Shown piece by piece: positions 42,803 through 52,386 of a stretch of DNA of 64,000 nucleotides. The stretch's first letter is position 1, and each line of letters starts with the position of its first letter. The position numbers and the translations under genes are program-made. Under the pieces are notes generated by a model. It saw only the letters and a program-made list of their open reading frames with translations. It ran no database searches and had not been told where the DNA came from. Source of the DNA: Ancylobacter koreensis (GTDB lineage Bacteria > Pseudomonadota > Alphaproteobacteria > Rhizobiales > Xanthobacteraceae); the NCBI RefSeq assembly GCF_023016525.1, contig NZ_JALKCG010000004.1:62001-126000 (forward strand). Direction: 5' to 3'.

Positions 42803-43690
42803 ATGGCGCTCGCCAGCATGACGGGTTTTGCACGCACGCAGGGCACCAGCGGCGCGTGGAGCTGGGCCTGGGAACTGAAATCGGTCAACGGCAAGGGGCT
42901 CGACGTCCGCCTGCGACTGCCCGCCGGGTGGGAAGGGCTGGAGCCCGGCCTCAAGCAGGCAGCCTCGCGCGTGCTCTCGCGCGGCAACGTCAACGCGAAC
43001 CTGTCGCTCACCCGCACCGACCCCGGGGTCAGCGTACGCATCAACGAGGATGTGCTGCGCGCGGTCATGTCCTCGGTGCGCCGGGTCGCCACCGATCTCG
43101 ACGCCCCACCGGTGCGGCTGGAAAGCCTGCTCGGCATCAAGGGCGTGATGGAAGTCTCCGAGGCCGAGGAGAGCGAGGCCGCGCGCCGCGCCGCCGAGCA
43201 GTCGGTGATCGCCGGCTTTGAGGCTGCGCTGGCGTCGCTCGCCGCCATGCGCGCGCAAGAGGGAACTGCCCTCGCGGTCGTGCTGGGCGAGCGTCTGGAC
43301 GGCATCGCGCGGCTCACCGCGGCGGCCGAGGCCAATCCGGCGCGCCGCCCGGAGGCGATCCGCGCCAAGCTCGCCGAGCAGATCCGCACGCTGATGGACA
43401 CCGGCGCGAATTTCGATCCCGACCGGCTGCATCAGGAGGCACTGATGCTCGCCTCCAAGGTCGACGTGCGCGAGGAACTCGACCGGCTGGTCGCCCATGT
43501 CGCGGCCGCCCGCGCCATGCTGGCCGAGGGCGGGGCGGTAGGGCGCAAGCTCGACTTCCTCGCGCAGGAATTCAACCGCGAGACCAACACGCTGTGCTCC
43601 AAGGCCAACGACGTGTCGCTGACCGCCATCGGGCTGGAGCTGAAGGGCGTCGTCGAGCAGTTCCGCGAGCAGGTCCAGAACATTGAGTGA
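42803..43690 (+). CDS. yicC: YicC family endoribonuclease-like protein
   Basis: A 295-residue protein of the YicC family. It begins MALASMTGFARTQG and has WELKSVNGKGLDVRLRLP; the C-terminal part has EELDRLVAHVAAARAML, GRKLDFLAQEFNRETNTLCSKAND and QVQNIE at the end, all family hallmarks. YicC proteins have been described as endoribonucleases; in many genomes yicC lies directly before gmk, as here (4 bp gap). Confidence 0.95.
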   Translation: MALASMTGFARTQGTSGAWSWAWELKSVNGKGLDVRLRLPAGWEGLEPGLKQAASRVLSRGNVNANLSLTRTDPGVSVRINEDVLRAVMSSVRRVATDLDAPPVRLESLLGIKGVMEVSEAEESEAARRAAEQSVIAGFEAALASLAAMRAQEGTALAVVLGERLDGIARLTAAAEANPARRPEAIRAKLAEQIRTLMDTGANFDPDRLHQEALMLASKVDVREELDRLVAHVAAARAMLAEGGAVGRKLDFLAQEFNRETNTLCSKANDVSLTAIGLELKGVVEQFREQVQNIE

Positions 43691-43694
43691 GAGC

Positions 43695-44357
43695 ATGACC
43701 AGCCCTTCCCAGATTTCCGTTCTCCGTCGCGGGGTGATGCTCGTGCTGTCCTCCCCTTCCGGGGCGGGCAAATCCACCCTCGCGCGCCTGCTTCTGGAGA
43801 AGCACCCGGAGATCCATCTTTCGGTCTCGGTGACGACGCGCGACAAGCGTCCCAGTGAGGTGGAAGGCATCCACTACCACTTCATCAAGCGCGAGCGCTT
43901 TGAGAAGCTACGTGACGCTGGCGACCTTCTGGAGTCGGCGGAGGTGCATGGCAACTTCTACGGCACGCCGCGCGAAGCGGTGGAGAGCGCGCTCATTGCC
44001 GGCAAGGACGTGCTGTTCGATATCGACTACCAGGGTACGCTGCAGCTCTACGACAAGATGCGCAGCGACATTGTGGGCGTGTTCATTCTGCCGCCTTCCG
44101 CCACTGAGCTGAAAACGCGGCTGGAGCGCCGGGCAGAGGACGCCTCGGGCGTGATTGAGAAGCGGCTGAAGAACGCGCGCACCGAGATCGCGCACTGGGA
44201 ACACTACGACTACGTGCTGGTCAACGAGGACCTCGGCGAGACTTTCCGGAGCCTTGAAGCCATCCTCGCAGCCGAGCGCCTGCGCCGCGAGCGCCAGCTC
44301 GGCCTGCCGCCGATTGTCGAGCGGCTCGATCAGGAGCTGGCGGCGCTGACGGACTGA
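43695..44357 (+). CDS. gmk: Guanylate kinase
   Basis: A 220-residue enzyme phosphorylating GMP. P-loop [37 protein letters not shown], and [14 protein letters not shown]. The ATG at 43695 is chosen over a TTG at 43683. The last 28 bases overlap the end of the convergent rsmA gene, so both stop codons lie in the other's coding sequence. Confidence 0.96.
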   Translation: MTSPSQISVLRRGVMLVLSSPSGAGKSTLARLLLEKHPEIHLSVSVTTRDKRPSEVEGIHYHFIKRERFEKLRDAGDLLESAEVHGNFYGTPREAVESALIAGKDVLFDIDYQGTLQLYDKMRSDIVGVFILPPSATELKTRLERRAEDASGVIEKRLKNARTEIAHWEHYDYVLVNEDLGETFRSLEAILAAERLRRERQLGLPPIVERLDQELAALTD

Positions 44358-45205
44358 GCGCCGCGCAGCGCCAGCCACGCATTGGCGAGCGCGACGAAGC
44401 CCTCCACCGGTACGCGCTCGGCCCGCTCGGTCGGCTCGATGCCGGCGGCCGCCAGCAATTCGCCGACGTCCACGCCGAGGCTCTTGAGGCTCTGGCGCAG
44501 CATCTTGCGGCGCTGGCCGAAGGCCGCTTCCGTCACCCGCTCCAGCGCCTTCAGCGGGCAGGGCAGGGGTGCCGGGCGCGGCACGATGTGGACGACGGAG
44601 GACGTCACCTTCGGCGGTGGCACGAAGGCGGAAGGCGGCACGTCGAAGGCGATGCGCGCCTGCGCCCGCCAGCCGGTGAGGATGGCCAGCCGGCCGTAAT
44701 GGTCCTCGCCCGGCGCGGCGACGATGCGCTCGGCCACCTCGCGCTGGAACATCAGCGTCAGGCTCTCGAACCAGGGCGGCCACGGATCGGTCGAAAGCCA
44801 GCCGATGAGCAGGGGCGTCGCGATATTGTAGGGCAGGTTGGCGATGACGGCGGCGCGCCCGCCCTCCGGCACCAGCGCGCGGTAATCAGCCGCCAGCGCG
44901 TCGCCCTCGATGATGTCGAGCCGGTCCGGGTAATGGGCGGCGACCTGCGCCAGTGCCGCGATGCAGCGCGCGTCGCGCTCGATGGCGATCACCTTGCGCG
45001 GCCCCAGCGCGAGGATGGCGCGGGTGAGCCCGCCGGGTCCGGGGCCGACCTCGATCACCGTCACCTCGTCGAGCCTCCCGGCGGTGCGGGCGATCTTGGA
45101 GGTGAGATTGAGGTCGAGCAGGAAGTTCTGGCCGAGCGACTTGAGCGCGGACAGCCCGTGCTCGCGGATGACCTCGCGAAGGGGAGGCAGGTCGTCGATG
45201 CTCAT
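44330..45205 (-). CDS. rsmA: 16S rRNA dimethyladenosine transferase
   Basis: Dimethylates two adenines near the 3' end of 16S rRNA (KsgA). A 291-residue SAM methyltransferase: [19 protein letters not shown] motif [16 protein letters not shown], and the catalytic motif NLPYN. It converges with and overlaps gmk by 28 bases, and lies 15 bp downstream of pdxA. Confidence 0.97.
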   Translation of the reverse strand: MSIDDLPPLREVIREHGLSALKSLGQNFLLDLNLTSKIARTAGRLDEVTVIEVGPGPGGLTRAILALGPRKVIAIERDARCIAALAQVAAHYPDRLDIIEGDALAADYRALVPEGGRAAVIANLPYNIATPLLIGWLSTDPWPPWFESLTLMFQREVAERIVAAPGEDHYGRLAILTGWRAQARIAFDVPPSAFVPPPKVTSSVVHIVPRPAPLPCPLKALERVTEAAFGQRRKMLRQSLKSLGVDVGELLAAAGIEPTERAERVPVEGFVALANAWLALRGAQSVSAASS

Positions 45206-45220
45206 GCCGCGTCCCTCCGG

Positions 45221-46288
45221 TCAGGCGGGGGGAGCGTCGAGCGCCAGCGCTTCGACCGGCGGGCGCGCGGCGGCGTCGCGGTCGGCGAGGCGCCGGGCGA
45301 GGCGCAGCGCCTCGATCAGGCTCGACGGATCGGCCCGGCCGGTGCCGGCGATGTCAAAAGCGGTGCCGTGGTCGGGCGAAGTGCGCACGAAGGGTAGGCC
45401 CAGCGTGACATTGACCGCGCGGTCGAAGGCCAGCGCCTTCACCGGCGCCAGCACCTGGTCGTGATAGGCGCCGATGGCGGCATCGTAGGTGGCCCGGGCG
45501 GCGGGGTGGAACAGCGTGTCCGCCGGCAGCGGGCCGCGCGCGTCGATGCCGGCACGCCGCAGCGTCTCGACCGCCGGGCGGGTGACGATCTCGTCCTCCT
45601 CGCCCAGCGTGCCTTCCTCGCCCGCATGCGGGTTCAGCCCGCAAATGGCAAGGCGCGGCGCGGCGAGCCCGAAGCGGAGCCGGAGATCGCGGTCGACGAT
45701 GCGGGCGGTCTCGACCAGCAGCGCCTGCGTGAACAGGCGCGGCACATCGGCGAGCGGCACATGGATCGTCGCCGGCACCACCGCCAGCTCCGGCGACCAG
45801 ATCATCATCACGGGACGAGGCGCCGGCTCGCCGCAGAGATAGGCGAGATACTCGGTGTGGCCGGGAAAAGTGAAGCCGGCGGCGTAGAGCACGGCCTTCG
45901 AGATCGGGTTGGTGACGACGGCGGCGGCACGGCCCGCCTGCACCAGCGCGACAGCGGCATCGATCGCGGCACGCGCGGCCGGCGCGCTGCTGGCGTCCGG
46001 GCGGCGGGGAGCGGCGGTGACGCGGGGGCCGGCGGCGACCACGGGCAGCGCCTGCGCGAAGAGGCGCTCCGCATCTTCCGGCGCGCATTCGACGACGGGC
46101 ACGTCAAGTTTCAGCTCCGCCGCCCGCACGCGCAGGAGTTCGGCGTCGCCGGAGACGAAGAAGGCCGGCAGCTCGCGGGCAAGGCGCGCTCGCCACGCCG
46201 CCAGGGTGATGTCGGGGCCGATGCCGGCCGGCTCGCCCATCGTCAGGGCGAGGGGCGCGGACGCGGCGGAGGAAGCGACGGGAGGCAT
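45221..46288 (-). CDS. pdxA: 4-hydroxythreonine-4-phosphate dehydrogenase
   Basis: Enzyme of DXP-dependent pyridoxal phosphate synthesis. A 355-residue protein starting with ALTMGEPAGIGPDITLAAW, with NPISKAVLYAAGF, FPGHTEYLAYLCG, AICGLNPHAGEEGTLGEED and the metal-binding histidines, and SPDHGTAFDIAGTGRADPSSL near the end. The gap to the SurA-like gene is one base, indicating an operon (lptF to rsmA). Confidence 0.97.
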   Translation of the reverse strand: MPPVASSAASAPLALTMGEPAGIGPDITLAAWRARLARELPAFFVSGDAELLRVRAAELKLDVPVVECAPEDAERLFAQALPVVAAGPRVTAAPRRPDASSAPAARAAIDAAVALVQAGRAAAVVTNPISKAVLYAAGFTFPGHTEYLAYLCGEPAPRPVMMIWSPELAVVPATIHVPLADVPRLFTQALLVETARIVDRDLRLRFGLAAPRLAICGLNPHAGEEGTLGEEDEIVTRPAVETLRRAGIDARGPLPADTLFHPAARATYDAAIGAYHDQVLAPVKALAFDRAVNVTLGLPFVRTSPDHGTAFDIAGTGRADPSSLIEALRLARRLADRDAAARPPVEALALDAPPA

Positions 46289-46289
46289 G

Positions 46290-47270
46290 TCAGCGGTACT
46301 GGATCATCACGGATTTGCGGGCATCGTCCAGCAGGCGCTTGGAAACCGAGTCGAACTGCTTGTTCTCCAGCTCGGCGCGAATCTCGCGCTTCTGGCTGCT
46401 CTCGCCGACGACTTCCCGGCGCGCGCAGACGGCCACCATCTCGACGCCGACGCGGGTGACTTCGGGGGCGGTGAGCTGGCCGATCGGCGTCTCGTCCATC
46501 ACCTTGCGCACTGGCGCGCTCATATCGGCCGAGGTGCGGATGACGGGATCGCGCACCACCGTCTCGCGCACGCCGCGCGCCGTGGCGACGCCGCTCTCGC
46601 AGTCGGTGAAGGCCTTGCGCAGGCTGTTCGCCTCGGCGATGCGCTGCGAGCGCTCGCCGGGGCTGGCCGTGCGGGAGACCACCAGCACGATCTGACGGAC
46701 GGTGTATTCCGTGGTGCGCTGGGCGCGGGTGAGGTCCTCGCCCTTGCTTTCCAGCGCGGCGAACACGTCGGAATCGCGCACCGTGGCGGCGGAGGAATAG
46801 CGGCCGCGCACATAGTTGTTCCACACATAGTCGGCGCGCATCTTTTCCTTGAGCATGCGCGCGTCGAGGCCGGCCTGCGCCAGCGCGGCGGTGAGCTGCT
46901 CGGGCGTGCGGCCGGTGCGGGTGCCCATGCGGGCGAACATCTTGTCGATCTCGTCCTTGTCGGCGGTGATGCCGAACCGCTCGGCGGTGACGATCTTGAG
47001 GCGCTCGTCGATCAGCTCGTCCAGCGCCTGCTTCTGGGTCGGCGAGCGGCGCTCGGTAAGCTGGGCGAGCTTGATGCGCTGGGCGACGTCGAAGCTGGTG
47101 ATCGGCTGGCCCTGCACCATGACGAGAATCTGCTGGGCCGCGGCGGGAGCGGGCACCGCGCAAACGGCGCCGAGGAGGGCGAATGCGGAGAGCGCGACGG
47201 CGACGGCCCGCGTGGCGACCAGATGACGGCAGATGCGCCAGCCATCCTGAAACCGAGCCCCTGCGAGCAT
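46290..47270 (-). CDS. SurA-like periplasmic chaperone/peptidyl-prolyl isomerase
   Basis: About 326 residues. The N-terminal signal ends near APAAAQ, followed by the SurA N-domain (ILVMVQGQPITSFDVAQRIKLAQL, with LDELIDERLKIVTAERFGI and TRTGRTPEQLTAALAQAGLD). The C-terminal half resembles a parvulin domain (TEYTVRQIVLVVSRTAS) but without the complete active-site set, so PPIase activity is uncertain. The position between pdxA and lptD matches surA. The ATG at 47270 is chosen; ATG at 47282 directly abuts the GAGGAG and is less likely. Confidence 0.85.
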   Translation of the reverse strand: MLAGARFQDGWRICRHLVATRAVAVALSAFALLGAVCAVPAPAAAQQILVMVQGQPITSFDVAQRIKLAQLTERRSPTQKQALDELIDERLKIVTAERFGITADKDEIDKMFARMGTRTGRTPEQLTAALAQAGLDARMLKEKMRADYVWNNYVRGRYSSAATVRDSDVFAALESKGEDLTRAQRTTEYTVRQIVLVVSRTASPGERSQRIAEANSLRKAFTDCESGVATARGVRETVVRDPVIRTSADMSAPVRKVMDETPIGQLTAPEVTRVGVEMVAVCARREVVGESSQKREIRAELENKQFDSVSKRLLDDARKSVMIQYR

Positions 47271-47372
47271 GTCCGTCCCCATCTCCTCAGGCCCGTTGCG
47301 CGCGGGCACCGTTTCTTCCCATGGATCGCGCTCTTCTGAGCGGGCGATGTGGCGTCAATGCGACGCCGGCCG

Positions 47373-49892
47373 TCAGTCGTTGCTCGAACCGGAGCTCGTG
47401 CCGAGCTGCGACGAGAAGCCCGCCTCGCCGAGCGTCTTCAGCGAGATCGTCACCAGAAGGGTGTCGACGCGCTCGCGATTGCCGCTCTCGGTGTAGTCCG
47501 AGCGGTAGTTGAGCGCGATGCCGAAGCACTCGTCGGCATAGGCGATACCGAGCAGCGTGTAGTCGACCTCGTCGAGGTTCAGATTGTAGCGGGCTCCCGC
47601 GCGCACGCTCCAGTTCTCGTTCAGCTTGAGCGTGCCGAGGCCGAGGATGCCCTCGCGCTCGTCGTAATAGCCGAGCTCGGGCTGGGCGGCGTAGAGGCCG
47701 TAGAGCGCGGTGACGGTGAGCTTCTCGTTCAGCGTCGCGCGGCCCTCGATCTCGTAGCGCTCGACCGACCAGTCGGCCTCGTCGAAGCGGAAGCGATTGA
47801 TGACCGAGAAATCCTTGGTCGGCTGGTAGTAGAGGCGCGCGACATAGTCGGACGCATCGGTCTCGAGGCCCGATTCGGCGCCCGTATTGGCCATGTCCTC
47901 ATAGGCGTAGGAGTTCTGGCCGAAGAGCTTGTAGGACTGGCCGAACAGGGCGTTGATCTGGCCGCCATTGTTGAAGTTGGCGGTGTACTGGATGCCCACA
48001 TTGGCGCGCCCGCCGCCTTCCACGCGGTCGTAGCCGGAGTATTTGCTGACCTCGAACAGGTTGGTGTCGTCGAAGATCAGGCTCTGTGCGTCTTCGTTCG
48101 GGAACCTGCCGATGTCGGTCTCGTCCGGGCGGATGATGACCTGCGCGATCGGCTCGATGGTCTGCGTGCCCCAGCTCTGCGCGGAGATGAAGGGGTAGCG
48201 GTATTCGAGGCCGACGGCCGGCATGGCGCGGAAGAGCTGATAGTCGTCGCCGTCGAGCCACGGCGTGTCCTCGGGCTGCCCCTGCACCGAAGCGACGTCG
48301 AGCTGCATGTTGAAGAACGGTGTCCACATCTGGCCGGCGTTGTCGATGAAGGTCCGGCGCCAGTCGACGACGCCCGACAGGCGGCTGTAGCTGCCGACCA
48401 TGCCCCGCATCAGGCAGGCGTCGCGCAGCGTGGCGCCCACCGCCGCGACCCGGGCAGGGTCACACTGGTTGGTCGGGCCGTCATACAGCGTCGGGAAGAG
48501 CGGGGCATAGGCGGCCGACGTGGCGCGCAGGTCGATCTCGTCGCGCGTCAGGCTGGTGAAGTTGACGTCGTAGCTGAGCTGGCCGCCGAACACCGTCTCG
48601 CCCAGCGTCTTGCTGTAGTCGAGCACGGGATGGATGACCGGCTGCTGCGCCTCGACGTCGTAGGAGGTGAGGCCGGTGAAGTACATGGCCCGCAGGTCGA
48701 AATAGCTGCGGTCGCCCTGGCCCACCAGGTAAACCTGCGACGTGACCTCGCGCTTGGTGGCGCTGATCAGGTTGTAATCCTGAAGGAAGGTCTCGTCCGA
48801 CATCAGCCAGCCGTCCCAACCCCAGTACCAGTTCTGGTTGATGTTGAAACGGCCGTGGGTCTCGACCATGCCGCGCTGGTCGCGATAGCCGGGCAGGGGA
48901 TCCGGCTGGCCGAAGACGTCCGTTCCCATGAACGCGTCCTTGTCCTGCTGGATGATGCCGGCGGCCCGGATCGAGTAGGTGCCGGTCTCCAGCCGGTGGC
49001 GGAACTCGGCGTCGAGCAGCACGCCCTGCTTGGAGACGATCATCGGCGAGAACGTCACGTCCATGTTGGGCGCGATGTTCCAGAAATACGGAATGGTGGC
49101 GCCGAAGCCGATCTCGGACGTGTTGACGAACTGCGGAATGAGGAAGCCGGACTTGCGCTTCACGGTCGGGTCCGGCGCTTCCATATAGGGGGCCCAGGCG
49201 ATCGGGATGCCGAGGAACTCAAGGCGAGCGTCCTCGAAATAGATCGTCTGTTCCTTCTCCTTATGGATGATCTTGGCGGCGCGGATCTGCCACAGCGGCG
49301 GCTTCTCCGGCTTTTCCTTACAGGGTTCGCAAGGCGTGTAGGCGCCGCTGGTCAGAACCGTCGTGTCGCCGCCGGAGCGGTCCGCGCGCGCGGCGACGAA
49401 ATGCATGTCGTCGGCGGTGTCGATGCGCAGCGAATTCACGAAGCCGTCGGCGAAGTCCTGCGACAGGTCGAGATTGTCGGCGGCGATGACGGTGCCGTCC
49501 TTGTCCTTGAGGCGCACGCCGCCCTCGGCGCGCAGACGGCTGCCCTTCTGGTCGTAGACCACGCGCTTCGCCTGAAGCACGGCGCCGTCGTAATAGATCT
49601 GGACGTTGCCTTCGGCGATGACCTCGTTGCGCGTGTAGTCGTAGACCAGCTCATCGGCGGTCACGAGCATCTTGGCGTTCGGGTCGCTCTGCCGCTTCTC
49701 CAGCATGCCGGCGGCCATGGCGGAGGCACCGCCCGGCTGCGTCTGGGCATGCGCACCCGTCGCCAGAGCGAACGCAACCAGCGTGGCGGCTGTCGCCGCG
49801 AAGAGCTTCCGACAGGCGGAAGTGTGCAGCCAGCGCGAACGCCGGGAGCCCACCGAATCCGCCTGGCCGGCGATCACGCTGCCGACCTTCAT
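47373..49892 (-). CDS. lptD: LPS-assembly protein LptD
   Basis: An 839-residue outer-membrane beta-barrel that inserts lipopolysaccharide. Signal peptide around 30-50 (LFAATAATLVAFALATGAHAQ), OstA jellyroll (LVTADELVYDYTRNEVIAEGNVQIYYDG), then the barrel with WSVRAGARYNLNLDEVDYTLLGI at the end. It has the acidic and aromatic girdle-rich pattern of a barrel. The ATG at 49892 follows GGGAGGAC; it overlaps the stop of lptG by 4 bases. Confidence 0.95.
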   Translation of the reverse strand: MKVGSVIAGQADSVGSRRSRWLHTSACRKLFAATAATLVAFALATGAHAQTQPGGASAMAAGMLEKRQSDPNAKMLVTADELVYDYTRNEVIAEGNVQIYYDGAVLQAKRVVYDQKGSRLRAEGGVRLKDKDGTVIAADNLDLSQDFADGFVNSLRIDTADDMHFVAARADRSGGDTTVLTSGAYTPCEPCKEKPEKPPLWQIRAAKIIHKEKEQTIYFEDARLEFLGIPIAWAPYMEAPDPTVKRKSGFLIPQFVNTSEIGFGATIPYFWNIAPNMDVTFSPMIVSKQGVLLDAEFRHRLETGTYSIRAAGIIQQDKDAFMGTDVFGQPDPLPGYRDQRGMVETHGRFNINQNWYWGWDGWLMSDETFLQDYNLISATKREVTSQVYLVGQGDRSYFDLRAMYFTGLTSYDVEAQQPVIHPVLDYSKTLGETVFGGQLSYDVNFTSLTRDEIDLRATSAAYAPLFPTLYDGPTNQCDPARVAAVGATLRDACLMRGMVGSYSRLSGVVDWRRTFIDNAGQMWTPFFNMQLDVASVQGQPEDTPWLDGDDYQLFRAMPAVGLEYRYPFISAQSWGTQTIEPIAQVIIRPDETDIGRFPNEDAQSLIFDDTNLFEVSKYSGYDRVEGGGRANVGIQYTANFNNGGQINALFGQSYKLFGQNSYAYEDMANTGAESGLETDASDYVARLYYQPTKDFSVINRFRFDEADWSVERYEIEGRATLNEKLTVTALYGLYAAQPELGYYDEREGILGLGTLKLNENWSVRAGARYNLNLDEVDYTLLGIAYADECFGIALNYRSDYTESGNRERVDTLLVTISLKTLGEAGFSSQLGTSSGSSND

Positions 49893-50974
49893 CCGTCCTC
49901 CCGGTGAAGCAGGATGAGAACTCCCATCAGTGCTCCAACGACCGCTGGAAACCACGCTGCGATAATGGGATGCACGATCCCGGCCTCGCCAAGGTCTTCG
50001 GCGAGCTTGGTAGACACATAAAGCAGAAAGCCGGCTGCGACGCCACCGAGAATCGTCTGGCCGATGCCGCCGAAGCGGAAGACGCGCAGGCTGACGGAGG
50101 CCGCGATGAGCACCATCGCCAGCAGCAGCATGGGCCGGGCGAGCAGGCTCTGATACTGCAGCCGATAGCGCTCGACGCCGAAGCCGAGGCGCTTGGCGGC
50201 CTCGATGGCGGCCGGCAGATGCCAGAACGGAACGGTATCGCTTTGCAGCGTGTCCTGAACCTGATTCGGCGTGAGATTCGTCGCGAGCATGTACGTATCG
50301 TACTCCTGCAACCCTATTGCAGGAGTTAAGACCCGTGCGTTTTCCAGCCGCCACGCGCCGGCATCGAGCACGGCCCGGCGCGCCTCTATGCGCTCCAGCA
50401 GCTTGTCGTCCTCGCCGAACAGAAACACGTTGACGCCGGTCAGCACGCGGCCGCCCTCGCTGGTCGCCGCGGCCTGGATGATCGCCTGTCCGTCGATGCT
50501 CTGCTGGCGCATCCAGAAGCCGCCGGTGGTCGAGGCGAACAGGCCCGTCTGCCGGTTGAAGATCTCCGCCTCCAGCCGGCTGGCGCGATCCTTGAAGTCG
50601 GCCGAGACCGGATTGTAGACGGTTGTGGAAAACACCCCGAGCAGCACCGCGAGCAGGCAGGCGGGCGCGATGAACTGCCAGGCGGAGATGCCCGAGGCGC
50701 GGGCCACCACCAGCTCCAGCCGGCGCGACAGGGTGAGGAAGGTGCCGATGGCGCCGAACAGCACCGCGAAGGGCAGGAGCTGCTCGGTGAAATAGGGCAC
50801 GCGGTAGAACACCAGCAGGATCAGCGTGCCGAAATCGACGTCGCGCTCGCCCACGCGGCGCGACAGCTCCAGCAGGTCGATCAGCATGATCAGGCCCGAG
50901 CAGCCCAGGAAGATGCCGAGCACCGAGCTGAGGAAGCGCCGTCCGAAATAGATGCCGAGCGTATGGCCGATCAC
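49889..50974 (-). CDS. lptG: LPS export ABC transporter permease LptG
   Basis: A 361-residue inner-membrane protein of the LptFG pair. Transmembrane segments at about 15-40, 55-80 and 100-120, then a periplasmic beta-jellyroll domain (residues ~130-270), and three C-terminal transmembrane segments (LARPMLLLAMVLIAASVSLRVFRFGG). Its stop overlaps lptD and its start lies 54 bp from lptF. Confidence 0.94.
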   Translation of the reverse strand: MIGHTLGIYFGRRFLSSVLGIFLGCSGLIMLIDLLELSRRVGERDVDFGTLILLVFYRVPYFTEQLLPFAVLFGAIGTFLTLSRRLELVVARASGISAWQFIAPACLLAVLLGVFSTTVYNPVSADFKDRASRLEAEIFNRQTGLFASTTGGFWMRQQSIDGQAIIQAAATSEGGRVLTGVNVFLFGEDDKLLERIEARRAVLDAGAWRLENARVLTPAIGLQEYDTYMLATNLTPNQVQDTLQSDTVPFWHLPAAIEAAKRLGFGVERYRLQYQSLLARPMLLLAMVLIAASVSLRVFRFGGIGQTILGGVAAGFLLYVSTKLAEDLGEAGIVHPIIAAWFPAVVGALMGVLILLHREDG

Positions 50975-51028
50975 GTGGCGGCTCCGCTGGCGGGAAAGGA
51001 TACGCGCGTACTCGTGCTCATGGACGGC

Positions 51029-52186
51029 CTACTGGACAGTGGCGCGCACGACGCGCTGGGCGAGCTGGTCGAGCCGGCGACGGATCGCCTCCGGCATGCG
51101 CGGCTTGAACCGGCCGCTCAGCGAGAGCAGCGAGCCGATGATGAAGAGGATGGGCACGAGATAGACCAGCGGCGCCACTTCGGGCGAGGTGCGCACCTGA
51201 TTGACCAGGCCGAAGCTCACCACCTGAAGGAAGATGATGAAAGGGGCGGTCGCGGCCAGCGCCAGCCCGCGCCCCTCGCGCGTCGTGCGCGGTTCGGCCA
51301 GCGCCGCGCAGGCGATGCTGCAGAAGGCCAGCACATAGAGCGGCAGCGACAGCCGCCGGTGCAGTTCCTCCCGGAAGCGGCCCGCCTCCAGCATGTAGAT
51401 GAGGTCCTTGGGGTCCGGGTTCAGCAATTCGCGGAAGGAGCGCTCGGGCGCCCGGTAGAGCGTGTTCTCGCCATTCGAGGTAAAGGGCGAGAGGTCGAAG
51501 GCGTAGCGCTGGAATTCGACGACGTTGCTGTCGGCCTTGCCGGGCGTGCGCCTGTGGATGGCGCCTTCCTCCAGCACGAGGAAGGTGCCCTCGGGCGAAT
51601 CGATCACCTGCCCGCGCTCGGCGAGATAGGTGTTGATCTGGTTCGGGTCGCGCGCGTCGTTGATGAAGATGCCGCCCAGCACGCCGTTGGCGTTGCGCTC
51701 GCGCACATTGAACACCATGCCCTGTGCGAGCGGGGTGAAGCGGCCGGGTTGGGCGATGAAGGCGACGACGTCCGCCCGCACGCGCGAGATCTCGAAGCGA
51801 AACTGGCGCAGCGCTGCCGGCACGAGTTCGAGCGAGAGCGCCGCGCAGCATGCGGCGACGATCAGCGCCAGAATCACCAGCGGCCGCAGGAAGCGCCAGG
51901 TCGAGATGCCGGCCGAACTGGCGACCACGATCTCCGAATCGCTGTTCATGCGGAAGAGCGTGTGGGCGACCGCCATGAACAGCGCCGCCGGCGCGAGCCC
52001 GAGGATCAGCGCGGGGAGGGCGAGGCTGGTGATGAAGATGAAGGCCAGGATGGTCTGGCCCTGCGAGGTCATGATGTCGAGCTCGCGCAGCGCCTGCGTG
52101 ACCCAGATCATGGCCGTCAGCACGAGCAGCGTGCCCAGGAACGCAGTCACGGCCGAGCGGAACACGTAGCGGTCCAGGCGGTTCAT
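51029..52186 (-). CDS. lptF: LPS export ABC transporter permease LptF
   Basis: A 385-residue partner permease. It begins MNRLDRYVFRSAVTAFLGTLLVLTAMIWVTQALRELD and ends in FKPRMPEAIRRRLDQL. There are six transmembrane segments flanking a periplasmic domain. ATG at 52186 is the start; 40 further residues upstream in frame are rejected as hydrophilic non-family sequence. It is the first gene of lptF-lptG-lptD-SurA-pdxA-rsmA. Confidence 0.94.
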   Translation of the reverse strand: MNRLDRYVFRSAVTAFLGTLLVLTAMIWVTQALRELDIMTSQGQTILAFIFITSLALPALILGLAPAALFMAVAHTLFRMNSDSEIVVASSAGISTWRFLRPLVILALIVAACCAALSLELVPAALRQFRFEISRVRADVVAFIAQPGRFTPLAQGMVFNVRERNANGVLGGIFINDARDPNQINTYLAERGQVIDSPEGTFLVLEEGAIHRRTPGKADSNVVEFQRYAFDLSPFTSNGENTLYRAPERSFRELLNPDPKDLIYMLEAGRFREELHRRLSLPLYVLAFCSIACAALAEPRTTREGRGLALAATAPFIIFLQVVSFGLVNQVRTSPEVAPLVYLVPILFIIGSLLSLSGRFKPRMPEAIRRRLDQLAQRVVRATVQ

Positions 52187-52386
52187 CGAGCGGCGTTCCC
52201 TGCATTCCCTGACGAACGTCCGCCGCCCCGGCGCGACCGTCCTGCGCACGATGAATAATTGGCCGCGCCGCCGGGCGCAAATCGGGCGGAGCGGCGTCCG
52301 CCGCAAGGCCGTTTGAGTCTCGTCGCCCGGCCTTCCTTCGGCTAAAGAGAAAGGGAACTCCGCCGAGCCCCAATCAAGGTGCGAAA

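Noticed and set aside
47349-49907. Plus-strand open frame of about 850 codons opposite lptD
   Set aside because: The lptD frame has a signal peptide, an OstA domain and a barrel; the opposite frame shows no domain.
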